From assembly GCF_933775445.1 (NCBI RefSeq), contig NC_065875.1, positions 10,677,001 through 10,741,000 on the forward strand: DNA of 64,000 nucleotides, in the 5' to 3' direction. The notes beneath the pieces are model-generated. The model searched no databases. It worked only from the letters and a program-made list of their open reading frames with translations, and had not been told where the DNA came from. This stretch comes from Argentina anserina. Its lineage: Eukaryota; Streptophyta; Magnoliopsida; Rosales; Rosaceae. The translations under genes and the position numbers were made by a program. The number at the start of each line of letters is the position of its first letter. Position 1 is the first letter of the stretch. This document shows, one piece after another, positions 23,698 through 35,490 of the stretch.

Positions 23698-26600
23698 AGC
23701 ATTTGGTACCAAACAATAATTTTCCCTTTGAACAAAAGGAAGTCCTCTAAATTCAAGCAAGCTCTCTTGAACACTACTACTATGACACAAATAATATTAA
23801 AGCCTTACCAAATAAGCTTGTGATGGGTTGATAATCAGGATACCTTAGTGAGCCAGAGCTTTGACGTCGATCGCTTATCCATTGAAACTCCAGTCTAAGC
23901 CGATGTCGTGCGTGCGTGGTTTTAAAGAAGATAAGATGAGGGTAATAAGATAAAAGATAAAAATGATCTATTGTTCTACAATCAAAAGCACCAAAAACCT
24001 AGCTTATTATGCATTGGAGAGTGTGAGATTCAATTATAATCACCTATAATTTTGTTTACCAAACACCTAACTCAGTTTCATAATTTTTAAAAATTATTAA
24101 AAATCTAGACTGCTTAATAATTTTTAAAAATCTGGAGGCCTAAATAAATTTTTTTTTTGCAGAGATGATTTTCAAAAATTAATTTAGTGTTTGAACGGTT
24201 TGAACTTGGAGATTTTAAAAAATTAATGGTTGAACGTCACCGGGGTGAACAAACACTATTTTGTTTTAAATTTGTTTGGCACACAGGCAAGTCTGGGGTG
24301 TTTTCCTTGACAAACGGGAGCGTCAAACCTTTCAAGGAAGATTGGAAAATGAGGCTCTGAATTTAGAACTGCTTAATATTAATCTTTTGTATTCATCCTC
24401 CCTTTAGATATATCCTTTAAGGTGAAGACATTCGAAATTAGTTCAGATATTTCAAAATTTAAGTATTCAAGACAAGGGCATAGCAGCATAATGGTTTTCA
24501 AAGGCCGTGTGAAGTTTTCAAAATGCTATGTGTATAATGCCAGTAAAAAAAGAAATATTATGGTCACAGTCTAAGAGTCGGCATTAAGCCACCATTCCAC
24601 CAACTGTTACTGAAATAACAACTAAAACTAACCCAAAACCACCCGAAAGCTCCATCTCTTATTTCCATGGACTAAGGAAAACGTGTGTGACGTTATCTGA
24701 TTTCGTTCCTAGCTAGCTTCCATATACATGCATGCCCTGGTCAATTTTAACCTGGTCATCTCTCTGATGCGCCAAGCCAATGAGTTCGAGTGGCAGTTTG
24801 TGGAGGCTGTGCAAAAATAAGTCTCAAATATAGGGAAAGGGGAACCAGCATCAGGTCTTTTCACTTGAGCTAATTGCAGACAGCAACAAAACCCAGAAAC
24901 AACTCTTTCCAGTGCACAAGGCAATTTGACAATTGCACTACAGAAGTTCCAAAACAGCAGTATCTCCCCTTGAATATCCAAAACGTTTGGCAGGAAACAT
25001 TTCAGGCAACTGCATGCTAGAAACCTCATGTTCCAGCACTACTAGAAAGCAGGTTTTGATCCCTGGCCACAGTTTAACAATTACCAATTCAAATGAGAAC
25101 AAGAAATTGCTACCAGTAAAAATAGGCGCAATGGAGTACAACCCTTGCCTTCAAATGATACCTATTTGATCTCATTACCCTTGATTACCCTACCCCATAA
25201 TCAACTTCCATTTGCAAGGATCAATCAAGTTCATTTATCATTCAAACGCACTAATTCTCACCACATTCCAATAACGAGGCCACACTAATTCTGCCTTCCA
25301 ACAGTTTCACCTAAATTATTGCTTGGAGGGAGTCATTCATTAGGCATAAACTGAAGGAGATCATCAGTGCAACCAATAGATGTTGTACATTCTGCTCGAG
25401 CTTGCCATGTTGATTCCTAATCATGTCTGAAACTATCCCACTCTTTCTTCCTGACTTCTTTTTGTTTCACATCATTTGGGAGATAGAACAAACCATGTTG
25501 ATGCCATGTTCAAGAGGTTGACAACATCTACAACAAGAAGAAACATAAGAACATATCTGAAAATAGAAAGTTGCAATTGGCAGTATGCGACCTATTCGCC
25601 AGACAATTAATACTAAGCAGTCAGCTAAGACACTCAGAAACTTCACCATGCAATTCCAAAAACGAATTGGACCTCATTTTATTCAAGATAAGGGAAACAA
25701 AACAAACAAAAAATTCGGGGGCCAAAAAAGCAGGAGAAAAGAAATAAACACTTACTCCACTCAAATAATTTACATTTTGGTCATCACAACTATCTGTAAT
25801 AATGCAATTCAAAAAACAATATCTGTAATAATGTCATTTTTCATAAGGTCTTAAATTCAGCCAAAGACATGGAAATGCTTGCATAGAACTGAAAATTTCA
25901 GATTTTGTAAGAGGTTTTACTTCTAAGGATTCATCTAGTGAAACTAACTGTAATGGTAATGGATATTCTAGAACTTTATGTCTCGGTTGTTTCTGAAAAA
26001 GAATAATTATTTAATTGTTTAAGAAAAGAATAACCGACCCAATCTCCTTCTAGAAACATTTGAGAAAACGATGCATCACTTATGTGCAACACGCATAACA
26101 GCAGATCAAACAATCTATCAGCAGAAAGAATACCTTCAACAATGGACCAAACAGATCGAATCCCTCCATATTTCTAGTTCTGTCATGGCTGGACCAGCTG
26201 TTAAATAAATTCTCGATGATTGTGTCTTCCCATGGCCCGGTTTTCATGACTGACTTCAATCAACTGTTCTTTGAGTGAAATCATGTGAAATTGTCCTACA
26301 GTGGAAAAATGGAGAATAAATTTGACCATACTCCAAGGAACATAATAATTCTGAACTTAAAGACCACGGTCACATAAAATCTCAAAGAACCTCTAAATTA
26401 ATGTTAAATGTTGCATCCATTCTTCTACCCATATGTTCTTCCACCTTCCATATACAAAATATAACCAGATAAGATAACTTATATAGATGACAAAACTGAA
26501 ATGGTGGAGATCCAGATAGCTGAGTGATGACCGAGAATGACTTAATCATATTTATGTTAGATACATATACTCCTTCAACCACAAGTGTCTGGGAAAAGAA

Positions 26601-27325
26601 ATTACAGTGTACACTGTCGTAGGCCTTTTGAGACAAGGGTTCGGGTATGGACACTATAGCCTACATATAATTTTCAACTGCTAAGTCCCAAAATTGAATA
26701 GAACAAAAAAAAAACAAGAAACGGAGAAAAAAGAAAACCCATTAAAACACAGCAACATTCTGCTACCTCACCCCATCAGAGTAGTGAGAAATTTGCACAT
26801 AACCTAAACCCCAATGCCAAAAGGAGTATAGAGAGTTCTCAGAGAAATGATACAAATGTACTTGCATGTTGTTTGCACGCATGTCTTACCATAAAAGGAC
26901 AAAAAAAAAACATGTTTGGAAAGATCAGAACCTACACATGATTAACTATAGAGCAACAACTACCCCATGGAATCAAAACCATCAAAGTTTACACTCGATG
27001 AGTAACATCAGAAACATACTCACAAAGCTAGACATATCACCTACTTATCATGAGGAAGAGCATGTAAGTTTATCCCTAAACAGTATCAAATAGTGGTACA
27101 TTTTAACACTACTTTCCAGAGGCATAAAAAAGAGTATGCTGAGTTTCTAACCTTGTGACGATCAAGGATGAAAATGGTATTGGAGCAGTAAACAAATTCT
27201 AGCAGCAGTGACCTCCATATGCCCATTCAGCACCATCTGCCATAAGCCTTTTGCCCATGCTTTGTCCAGTGAGTCATCGACTGAACAAGTGAGCACTGAA
27301 CAGCAATCATTGGGTAGAAAACAAA
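23698..27325. other. No gene recognised (about 3.6 kb)
   Basis: No open frame with a known motif on either strand. The part nearest 27326 should hold the 3' untranslated region of the minus-strand PPR gene, perhaps with spliced non-coding exons. A 106-residue minus-strand frame at 24709-25029 shows no domain and is probably chance. Confidence 0.4.
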
Positions 27326-30300
27326 CTACTTCCTGTCATATGTCTCTTCTTGCAGAAGCCATCGGATATCCTGCCAAATAAATTGATACTGAAACAATCA
27401 GAATAAAAAAGAAGGGAAAAACGGAAAAGCAAAAACTAATGGGGCACAAATATTTTCTTTTTCATGCCAAATAGAAAGACTCCTTTTAACCCAAAAACTA
27501 ATGCACAAAAGAAGGATTGAATGAGAAATATAAAAGCTAATAGGTAGCAAGCAGAAGAAAAGATTAAGCCTTAGGATACTGGTTAGTAACAGTGTTATAT
27601 ACTGCACTGTACACACATCTAAATAGGATTAAATTATTACAACAGAACAAAGGGTTAAAGCATCTGATATTTGACAAGTTCATGTAGAACAGTAGATCTA
27701 AAAAATAAAATAAAAATGGGTAAGAGAGTAGATTTTGGTATAATGTACTGTGGTAAGAAAGAGAAGGGAGTTAGAAAGACAAACCATCTGACATATGCTA
27801 TCCGACAGCAGAAGAGCTTCATCCCACCTATTAGTTTTAATTAGCCCTTTGATGAGGTGGAAAAATGTACTAATTTCTGGATAACCACCCAGCCTTATCA
27901 TTTCTGCAAACATCTGTAGTGCCTTATCAGGCTTATTTGCATGTGATAGGTTCTCGATCAGTAAAGTATACATATCCTTGTTCACAGATGTAAAAGGGGT
28001 AGAAGAAGAGATTTCTTCATGCAGCTCCAGAGCCACATCCAGTCGTCCAGCCTTTACAAAATTATCAACCAAAACTCTGTAAACGTGAGCAATTGGCAAT
28101 GAATCGCACTCACTTATCTCATTTAAAATCCCAAGTGAGGTGACGAACTCTCGGTTGTAACCTTCAATAACTTTACGGTAGCCAGCCAAATGCTTTGGCC
28201 AATACGTTTGTTTCATTTCATCCAATAGTTTATGAGCTTCATCCAAAAGACCATTTACACAGCAATGGTTTATCAGAACCTTGTAGGTGATAAAATTGGG
28301 AGCACAACCCTTGGAGCTCATTGCTTTAAAGAGCTCAATGCATTTGTCTGTTCTGCCTGCTTTCCCAAGCCCATCTATCATTGCAGTATAAGTCACAACG
28401 TTGGGATAACATCCTTTCTCTTCCATCATAAGCATAAGCTTATAAGCTTCATCTGTCTTTCCAACCTTACAAAGGCCATCGACCATCTCTGTATAGATAA
28501 CAACATTCGGTGAACAAGAGTTTTCTAACATTTTAGACACAACTTTCAAAACAAGATCTAGTCTTTTATCCTTGAACAACCTGTCAATCAAAGAGCTGTA
28601 TGTATACTCATTTGGACTATATCCGTGCTCTGACATTCTAGCAAACACCTTTTGTGCTTCATCGAGCTTCCCAGACTTGCAAAATCCATCTATAAGAGCA
28701 TCATAAACAATGTGGTTAGGTTCACAACCTTCTACCAACATAGCATCCAATAAGTCACTGGCCTCTTTGACCTTGTTGGCTTTACATAAACCATCCACTA
28801 AAGCTCCATAAGTATGAACGTTAGGCTCTATCAAACTCTGATCATTGAAATACATATCAACATCAGAGACTTCCACATTACCTCTCATTCTTGCATAAAT
28901 CAGGCAAGCCTTTTCAGTCTCTCCAGCTTTACAGTGGCCATCAATCAAGGCACTGTAAGTAACTCCATTAGGAATGCAACCTTGAATCAACATCATCTCA
29001 AAGAGTTGATTTGCATCACGCACTTTCCTTGCTTTAAGGTATGCATGTATAAGAGCAGTATAAGTCACCACGTTTGGTAAACAGCCATTTCCTACCATTT
29101 CACTAAACCAACTCTGAGCCTGTTCAATAAGGCCAGCCTTAGAAAAGCTATCAATTAAGATAGTATATGTGTAGACATCAGGAACAACACCATTTTGTTT
29201 CATTTCTTTAAATAACAAAAAAGCTTGTTCTACCTTGGAGGCATTGCACAAAAAGCCAATAACTTTAGAGTAAGTACCAGTGTCGGGAACAAAACCTTTG
29301 CTCATCATTTCACTGATGACCTTGTATGCTTTGTCAAATTTTCCATGGCCACAAAGACATCGGACAAAATTGCCTACATTTACCTTATTTAGCACAACTC
29401 CTGCATTGAGCATCTCCCCATAAGCTTTTTCAGCCATGTCTAACAGATCTAACGTAGGTAAATCTTTGTCTCCACAGATACCACCAATCAAGATATTGTA
29501 AACCACATAGCCTGGCTGGCAATGACATTTAACCATTTTCTTTAGCAACTTATAAGCATAAGAGTAATCTCCTGATCTGCAATAAGCATGAACAAGAGAA
29601 TTAAATATACTAGGGCTAGGATAACACCCTTCCGTGATCATCATACTTATAATCCTCTTGCACCTGCCAAGCTGATTTTTCCTCAAACATCCACAAAGCA
29701 AAGTCCTATAGGTTACAACATTCGGAACACACGAATCACATCGCATTCTACTCAAGAAATCCAAAGCCTCATCGAAAAGTGAAGCCTCACACAACCCCGA
29801 TATCATCTTGGTATAAACAACAGCATTGGGCAGAAACTCTTCCTTGTCAATCAAAGCCAGTCCCTCCCTCCACCTCCCAGCTTTACAGAGCGCATGACCA
29901 AAACACCCCAAAGTATACTCATCCATCTTAAACCCCAACTCCACCATCTCCCCATGAACCAAATGCGCCGTGTCCAGCCTCTCAGCTCTCAAAAACACCT
30001 GCACCAAGCAATTGTAAGTCGCCTGGCTCGGCCTGTGCCCGAAATCCTTGAGCCTCCCCAGCTCCTCCAAAGCCACATTCCACATCCCATTCCGACAACA
30101 CCTCCGAATCAACACATTCAGCAACTTCCCAAGCACCTCCCTATCCTCCCCCCTAATCTCTCTTAGAAAATGCTCCGGCACTCTCTCACCGCCGCCGCCA
30201 CGCTCCAGTAACTCAAGCAGTGCATTATATACCGCCAATGTATGACTGTACCCAATCTGTCTACCTGCCCAAATGAAAAACTTGACGCCCAGCTCAGGAC

Positions 30301-30670
30301 TATTAACCAGATTCAAAACCTGCACCACTAAATTTTCAGTCAGATCATCCCTAAACCTCCTGAGAAGCTTCTGGGTCTCGACCCCGAAGGAATCAGTACT
30401 AGTCCTGAGGGCGTTGGAGATCAAAACGGCGTCGTTGGGGGAGTTGTTGGAGACGGGGGCGCGGAGAAAGGCGAAGTCTTGGGCGGTGGGGGAGGGAGGG
30501 GGGAGGTCGTGGGGGTCGACGAGGCCGGGGAGAGAGTGGGGCGGAGAGGAGGAGGAGGAGGAGAGGAATCTGGAGAAGGAGGGATTGAGGGTTTGGTAAT
30601 GGGGGTGGGATTGGAACAAGTGGGAAGAAGAGAAGGTGGAGAGCAGAGACTTCAAGTGTCTCCTGCTCAT
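27326..30670 (-). CDS. MTSF1: Mitochondrial P-class PPR protein, At1g06710 (MTSF1)-like
   Basis: Exon 1 is 30670-27785 and exon 2 is 27370-27326, joined ATG|GTTTGT...GGCAG|GATATC in phase 0, giving 976 residues. Ignoring the intron would give an unrelated hydrophobic tail; splicing gives DIRWLLQEETYDRK, which fits the family's end. An N-terminal Ser/Arg-rich presequence (about 1-45) predicts mitochondria. About twenty PPR motifs run from residue 214 to 955, for example DVYTYTILIDSFSKAGLIEQ, NVVTYTALIHAYLKARKV and NVVIYTEMVDGLCKVGKTDEA. The repeat order, length and an insertion before a VDMYF motif match Arabidopsis At1g06710 as I recall it. That protein, MTSF1, stabilises the 3' end of mitochondrial nad4 mRNA; the same role here is inferred. 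Confidence 0.88.
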
Positions 30671-30731
30671 TTTTGGGGTTGCTGCTATGTCATTGTTTGC
30701 ATACTTCTTCAGGGTTTATGGTTGGGGCCTT

Positions 30732-30745
30732 GGGGGGGGGGGGGG
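30732..30745. repeat. Run of 14 G
   Basis: An uninterrupted G14 tract about 60 bp upstream of the MTSF1-like start codon (C14 on the coding strand). It lies in the probable 5' untranslated region or core promoter and is likely to vary in length. Confidence 0.85.
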
Positions 30746-30869
30746 TTTTGGCTTAACCCTCGACGTGGATTCTAGTAATTTTCTTTTCTTTTTTATTCTG
30801 TTGCTGTTAGCCCCGGAAAAGACAGGGTGTCTATACCTTGAGGCTTGACTCTTGAGGTATGTCGAGTCG

Positions 30870-32340
30870 CGTTCTTTTTATCAAGAGTTTGAGTTCGGTT
30901 AAAATTTGATATATTTTTTTCTTCTACGTTCAAATTTAATTAGGCTTAGACAAAAAGTGTCGTTAGCTAATTAAAACCATGCCCTTTCTCATCGTCCGGC
31001 AGCGCGTCAGGTGATGTTGCCGCCAGACAAGACACAATTCAATCCATGCTTTAGTCGTTGTTTATGGCCGGCGGTGGGATTTTCTAGAGGCGTAGTGAAG
31101 GGGTGAAGTTGGGTTTGACTTGGGATGGTATTGTTTGGCATGGTGGAGATTCCATGCGTAACGGTGTGGGAGGAAGGACTTTTGTGGCGGTCCGGCGAAG
31201 GGGATGGAGTGGTTCGATGGTGGTTGATCTTTGTTGGGGCATACCTTGCTAATGGCAATCTAATCCATCTAGAGTGGTGTTACAGCGGTCCCGATTCGGT
31301 CTCTTGTTTTGTTTTCCCTTTTTTGATCTCAGTCAAGCTAAAACGACACGGTGTTGGTTAGTTGCTTGGCGATACAAGTGCTACTAAGAGTTTTGATCTC
31401 GAGTTCCAAGCGTACAAGACAGTGATCAGCTAGTCGGATCTGGCTTAGGTTTGTCATTTTGGTGGATTTTCGTATTTGCTCAGTTAATTTATCAGCGGTG
31501 GAAGATAAAAGTAACATTGATAGTGTATGTATTGGAGCACTGATGGGTAATTGGTTGAAGGATGAATGTATCCTCGTCCCCTCGTAAGCAGCATGTGAGT
31601 TTTTGAGCTGGTACAAGCAAGGAACTGAGTAGACGATGGTGACGAGATGAATGGAAGGAGCAAGTGTCGTAAAATTGGGGTGATTGTGGTTTCTATAGTC
31701 TCAGGTTTAAGTGTTCAGCATTTCAAGTTAATCGAGTTCCAATCGCAACTAGTGTCGATTGGGTCGATCAAAAGCTAGTCATGAGGACTGTGGGTGGGGA
31801 GATATTGTTGACACCAGTAAGGTTGAGATTACAAGGTAGGTGGTGCAACCAGGTTGGTGGCGTAATAACGAGGTTGGAGGAGAGGTATCAAGGTTGCATT
31901 GGCTCTACACATCGGTAGTCATGATTCGTCTACAGTTTTATTTGCTATAGTTGTATTCGTTTTAGTTTTAGTTTTAGTTAGTTTCTTTGAGCTTCCGTCT
32001 GAATCTTACAATATTTGAGGGGATCTTTCGATCTTATACATATGTCTTGTTAGTCTTGTCTTAGTTTAAGTTGGGTTGTTGCCTCATTAGTGTCAGAATG
32101 GACTTTCAGTTTGAAGCTCAGTGAGAGCAACTTATTTGCTCCAAAATCAGTGTAATTTTATTATTAATGAAGTTCTTATTTGATCAAAAAATAATTCAGC
32201 TAGGCTTGATTATGTTTCTTTAAGTCCTACCGAGGTAGGCTCAACTCAGCTTAATTTATTGAACAACCTTTAGCTTGAATCGCGTATGCTTGGATCATTT
32301 GACTTTAAATTTAAAAACAAAATACGAAAAAGAATAGAAA
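30870..32340 (+). repeat. Dispersed repeat, copy 1, split by an insert
   Basis: The outer pieces, 30870-30948 and about 32193-32340, together match 32788-32914 plus 34993-35100. Shared phrases are CTTTTTATCAAGAG, GGTTAAAATTTGATATATTT, TAGGCTTGATTAT, CTTTAAGTCCTAC, CAGCTTAATTTATTG and a tail AGCTTGAATC...TTTAAATTTAAA. The piece between is the LINE-like insert. The family is not identified. Confidence 0.7.
30949..32192 (+). mobile_element. LINE-like non-LTR insertion without coding capacity
   Basis: It interrupts the dispersed repeat. The left edge AAATTTAATTAGGCTTA and the right edge AATTCAGCTAGGCTTGA are diverged copies of the same target, about 15 bp, as the intact sister copy (near 32850) shows. 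The insert ends TTATTAATGAAGTTCTTATTT then GATCAAAAAATA, a weak A-rich tail. No reverse transcriptase is recognised in its 1.24 kb. It is either a 5'-truncated LINE or a non-autonomous relative. Confidence 0.55.
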
Positions 32341-32787
32341 ATAAATGACCACACATGCCATGCCTTACGATTCAGTTGAAAAAAAATGATAGAAAGCCTG
32401 CAACAATTGCAGTAGAAGTAATCCTCTTTGCACTACAACAATCAAAAATAGGATGTAGTTGCAGGTGCCTTCACATCCGCATGAAATAGCCACAGCCAAT
32501 AGGATAGATGATGCAACTAGTATGAGCTTGACAAACTACACATTCCCAATTCTCATTCTCCTTACGAGTACATAACATCCCCAAATAGTGATCATATTCA
32601 TCATGAGGCAGTACATGCTCAGCCATACTTCAAGATCCCTACCGAGCATTGGTGCAAAAACTACCTCAGCAACAAAACACACTTGATTCACAGGATAAGA
32701 TCATCTGCTCCCAACCAAAAATCTCAATTGGAGAGTGTCCATCAACAATATGGATGACATGTTGGGACTGATTATTCTCAACAATAT
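32341..32787. other. No gene recognised
   Basis: Spacer between the two copies of the dispersed repeat. No open frame of note and no recognised repeat. Confidence 0.45.
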
Positions 32788-33102
32788 GTTCTTTTTATCA
32801 AGAGCTCGAGCCGGGTTAAAATTTGATATATTTTTTTCTTCCATGTTCAAATTCAACTAGGCTTGATTATTTTTCTTTAAGTCCTACAGAGTAGGCTTAA
32901 CTCAGCTTAATTTTGGGCTTCTTATAAAAAAAGTCACATTTGACACATCACACATGTATTTATAAAAAAGTCAAGGAAGATTTTAAAATTATAAAAAAAT
33001 CACTCATTTTAATTTCTTAAACGTTGCCCATCAACTTCATTCAATTTACGAAATTTTCCACTGAAATTAATTATCGACTTCTTTGTCTTTAGACTTTAGA
33101 GC

Positions 33103-33416
33103 CAATCTCACCGTCCTTGACTCCACTGCCTCGTTGGATCTTCGTCATTGTCAACTCCAACACCTGGCATCCTAACTCAAGCTCGCGACCCGTTCCTTCT
33201 CGTCCTCCTCACATACCTCAACCACCGACTCCTCCCAATTCTCGACAACTCTCTCGCGAGCCTTCGGGATCACCTCGTCGTTGCATTCAAAGATCTATGG
33301 CTTGCTCGCCGAGACAGAGGCGCGTCTCACGCGCGTTAAGGATGAGGACAAGCTCAACTGCTGCCTCGATGAGATGATCATCTCCGTCATTGGGATCGTG
33401 GAAATTTACATGTGAA
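33103..33416 (+). pseudogene. Gene-like remnant in the short transposon, unrecognised
   Basis: A GC-richer stretch between AT-rich transposon ends. One frame reads ANLTVLDSTASLDLRHCQLQ, a stop at about 33178, then later LLAETEARLTRVKDEDKLNC and CLDEMIISVIGIVEIYM before a stop near 33414. Other frames are open too, so the frame is uncertain. I do not recognise the protein. The contrast in base composition with its surroundings suggests a captured host gene piece, as MULEs often carry; that is inference. Confidence 0.35.
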
Positions 33417-33674
33417 GCTCAGGTCCTCATGGCTCTTGTTTCAAGTCATCTTCGTCGTCGTGGTGTGATTGAGGAAGTTTTGCTTCTGCGAGGAAACCGG
33501 CCGTCGGAGGAGGAGCACGTCGTCGACGTCGATTCTGGGTTTTGGACATGGGTACCCAGATCATTTTTCTGGGTGTCCGAAAAGATTTTTTTTTTTTTAA
33601 AAAGATTTACGGCTAAATGGTTGAATGAGGAATCCAAACACGGAGGGCAGAGGCAAGGATAGCGATGAAAAAAG

Positions 33675-34515
33675 CTACTGTCAAGTTAACCGTCACACTA
33701 TCTATCACAATATCCGTCACATTACCCGTCACAACAAAAATCTAGTGTGACTATGAGTTTACCCATCACAATACCCGTCAAAATAGCAGTCACATCGATT
33801 GTCACAATGAGAGTCACACCACCTATCACACTACCTGTGACAAACCAATATTTGTGTGATAGGTAGTGTGACAGGTCGTGTGACTGACAGATAATTAGTG
33901 TGATAGGTAGTGTGGTTGGGAGTGTGACATCACATTAATGTCGATATTTAGATCGTATGAGTTGATTTGAGAAGTTCAAGATCACATAACAGTCAAATGT
34001 TCGTTATTTCTAGTCATTCTTCTTCTTCTTCTAGTCACAATAGTCACATAAAATGTTATGACATGAGGTGTGACAATGGTTGTGATAGGTAGTGGGACAG
34101 TGGTTGTGACATGTATATAAGGGTTGATAAGGGTTGTGATAGGAGTTGTGAGTTATGACAGGTGTTGTGACAGAGGCTGTAACAGAGGTTGTGACAGAGG
34201 TTGTGACAGAGGTTGTGACAGGGAGTGTGATAGTGGTTGTGACATGTAGTGTGATAGAAGTTGTGACATGAGTTGTGACAGGTAGTGTGACAGGGTTGTG
34301 ACAGGTAGTGTGACAGGGTTGTGACAGGTAGTGTGACAGGGGTTGTGACAGTAGGTGTGACAGTGGGTGTGACAGTTAGTGTAATAGGTAGTGCGATAGT
34401 GTTTATGACAGTTAGTGTGACAAAGGTTGTGACAGTGGGTGTGATAGCTGTTGTGACAGTTAGTGTAAGAGGTAGTGTGACAGTGGTTGTGACAATAGGT
34501 GCGACATGCCGAGAG
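33675..34515. repeat. TGTGAC minisatellite, inverted then direct
   Basis: About 0.8 kb of degenerate units of roughly 12 bp built on GTGTGACAGGTA and GGTTGTGACAG. From about 33675 to 33840 the units run on the minus strand (GTCACA phrases); from about 33850 onward they run on the plus strand. The switch point near 33815-33885 is a near-palindrome with CCTATCACACTACCTGTGAC facing GTGTGATAGGTAGTGTGAC. Open frames across it give only Val/Thr/Gly repeats and are spurious. Shorter runs of the same phrases occur in the introns of the related element at 18318-23697. Confidence 0.88.
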
Positions 34516-35100
34516 GAAATGTGGAAATATGCGAAATTTTTTTAAAATTCAAATGTGATTGGTATAAGTATGCTCAAAATGAAGAAAATAGCTAGAATTA
34601 GAGAACCTTGAGCTTCGGTTTTGCTGGAATTGCTTGGAGCACCGCCATCGATGGTGGCAACCATTTGCGATAGTTGTTGCACCTTGTACGGTTGGTCGTT
34701 CGGAGTGGGTAGTATATCAATGAAAGAGGGGAGCGAGATCTTTCTAACGGTACCAATTTCGTCAAAATCTATCGTCAGACGGGAAAGTTATGGCCGACAT
34801 TAGAAAAAGAAGGGAAAAAAAGTGAGAAATGGCAAAACAGTCCAGAAAATATTGTTTAAGTGACTTTTTTCTAGTTTTGTTGACTTTTTTTTAATTTCCA
34901 CTTAAATGTGATGACATTTTTATAATTAATTCATAAGTAATGATATTTTTCTAATATAAGTTTGAAGATGATATTTTTTTTATAATTTGCCCTTTAATTT
35001 ATTGCATCGCTTTGAGCTTGAATCAAGTATATGTTTGCCTCATTTGAATTTAAATTTAAAAAAAATATAAGAAAGAGAACATAAGATAAACAAAATTTAA

Positions 35101-35490
35101 ATCCGTAAACATCTTGAAAAGAAGGAATGAAGGTGAAGAAATCTCTAGAAAACTCAAAAGTGAAGAACTATGAGTGCATTGAAGATCACACTATGAGCGC
35201 ATTGAAGAAATGTTCTTAAACTGATATTCATGAATCTATTTTGTTCCAACCTACCATTGTTCTTAAAAAGAATCTCATCATGCCACTCTGTTGTTTGAAG
35301 TCACACTATAAGTGCGTTGGAGGTCGTAAAGTTCTTCGTACTTTATTTGAGCCTATATTGATTCACGAGAATCCTGACTGTAGCGGGGAATGTATACATT
35401 ATTTTCTGGATTATATGGTCATATGTTTTAATAATACGACATAATTGTAATCTCTAACGGAGATTGAATGATTGATTAACAACCTAAAAC
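35101..35490. other. No gene supported
   Basis: AT-rich spacer. A 67-residue frame at 35241-35444 shows no recognisable motif. Confidence 0.4.

Larger units (their letters stand above)
32906..35001 (+). mobile_element. Short DNA transposon, copy 2, with probable 9-bp duplication
   Basis: The element proper is 32915-34992 (2078 bp). It starts GGGCTTCTTATAAAAAAAGT and ends TTTTATAATTTGCCC, so the ends are imperfect inverted repeats (GGGC...TTATAAAAAAA). The flanks are CTTAATTTT (32906-32914) and TTTAATTTA (34993-35001). The empty site in the sister repeat reads CTTAATTTA, so each flank differs by one base from a common 9-mer. A 9-bp duplication fits the Mutator superfamily. It carries no recognised transposase, only a short gene-like remnant and a large TGTGAC minisatellite, so it is probably non-autonomous and related to the element at 18318. 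Confidence 0.65.
32788..35100 (+). repeat. Dispersed repeat, copy 2, split by a transposon
   Basis: The outer pieces, 32788-32914 and 34993-35100, correspond to copy 1 (30870-32340). Copy 1 reads through this insertion point as CAGCTTAATTTATTG, which gives the empty-site sequence for the transposon at 32915-34992. Confidence 0.7.

Noticed and set aside
30479..30775. Plus-strand Gly/Arg-rich frames opposite the MTSF1-like start
   Set aside because: Antisense shadow of the Ser/Pro-rich presequence and the G14 tract.
34321..34545. Val/Thr/Gly repeat frame (and a similar one at 18975-19205)
   Set aside because: Produced by the TGTGAC minisatellite; no start context, no family, and the repeats lie in introns or non-coding transposon DNA.
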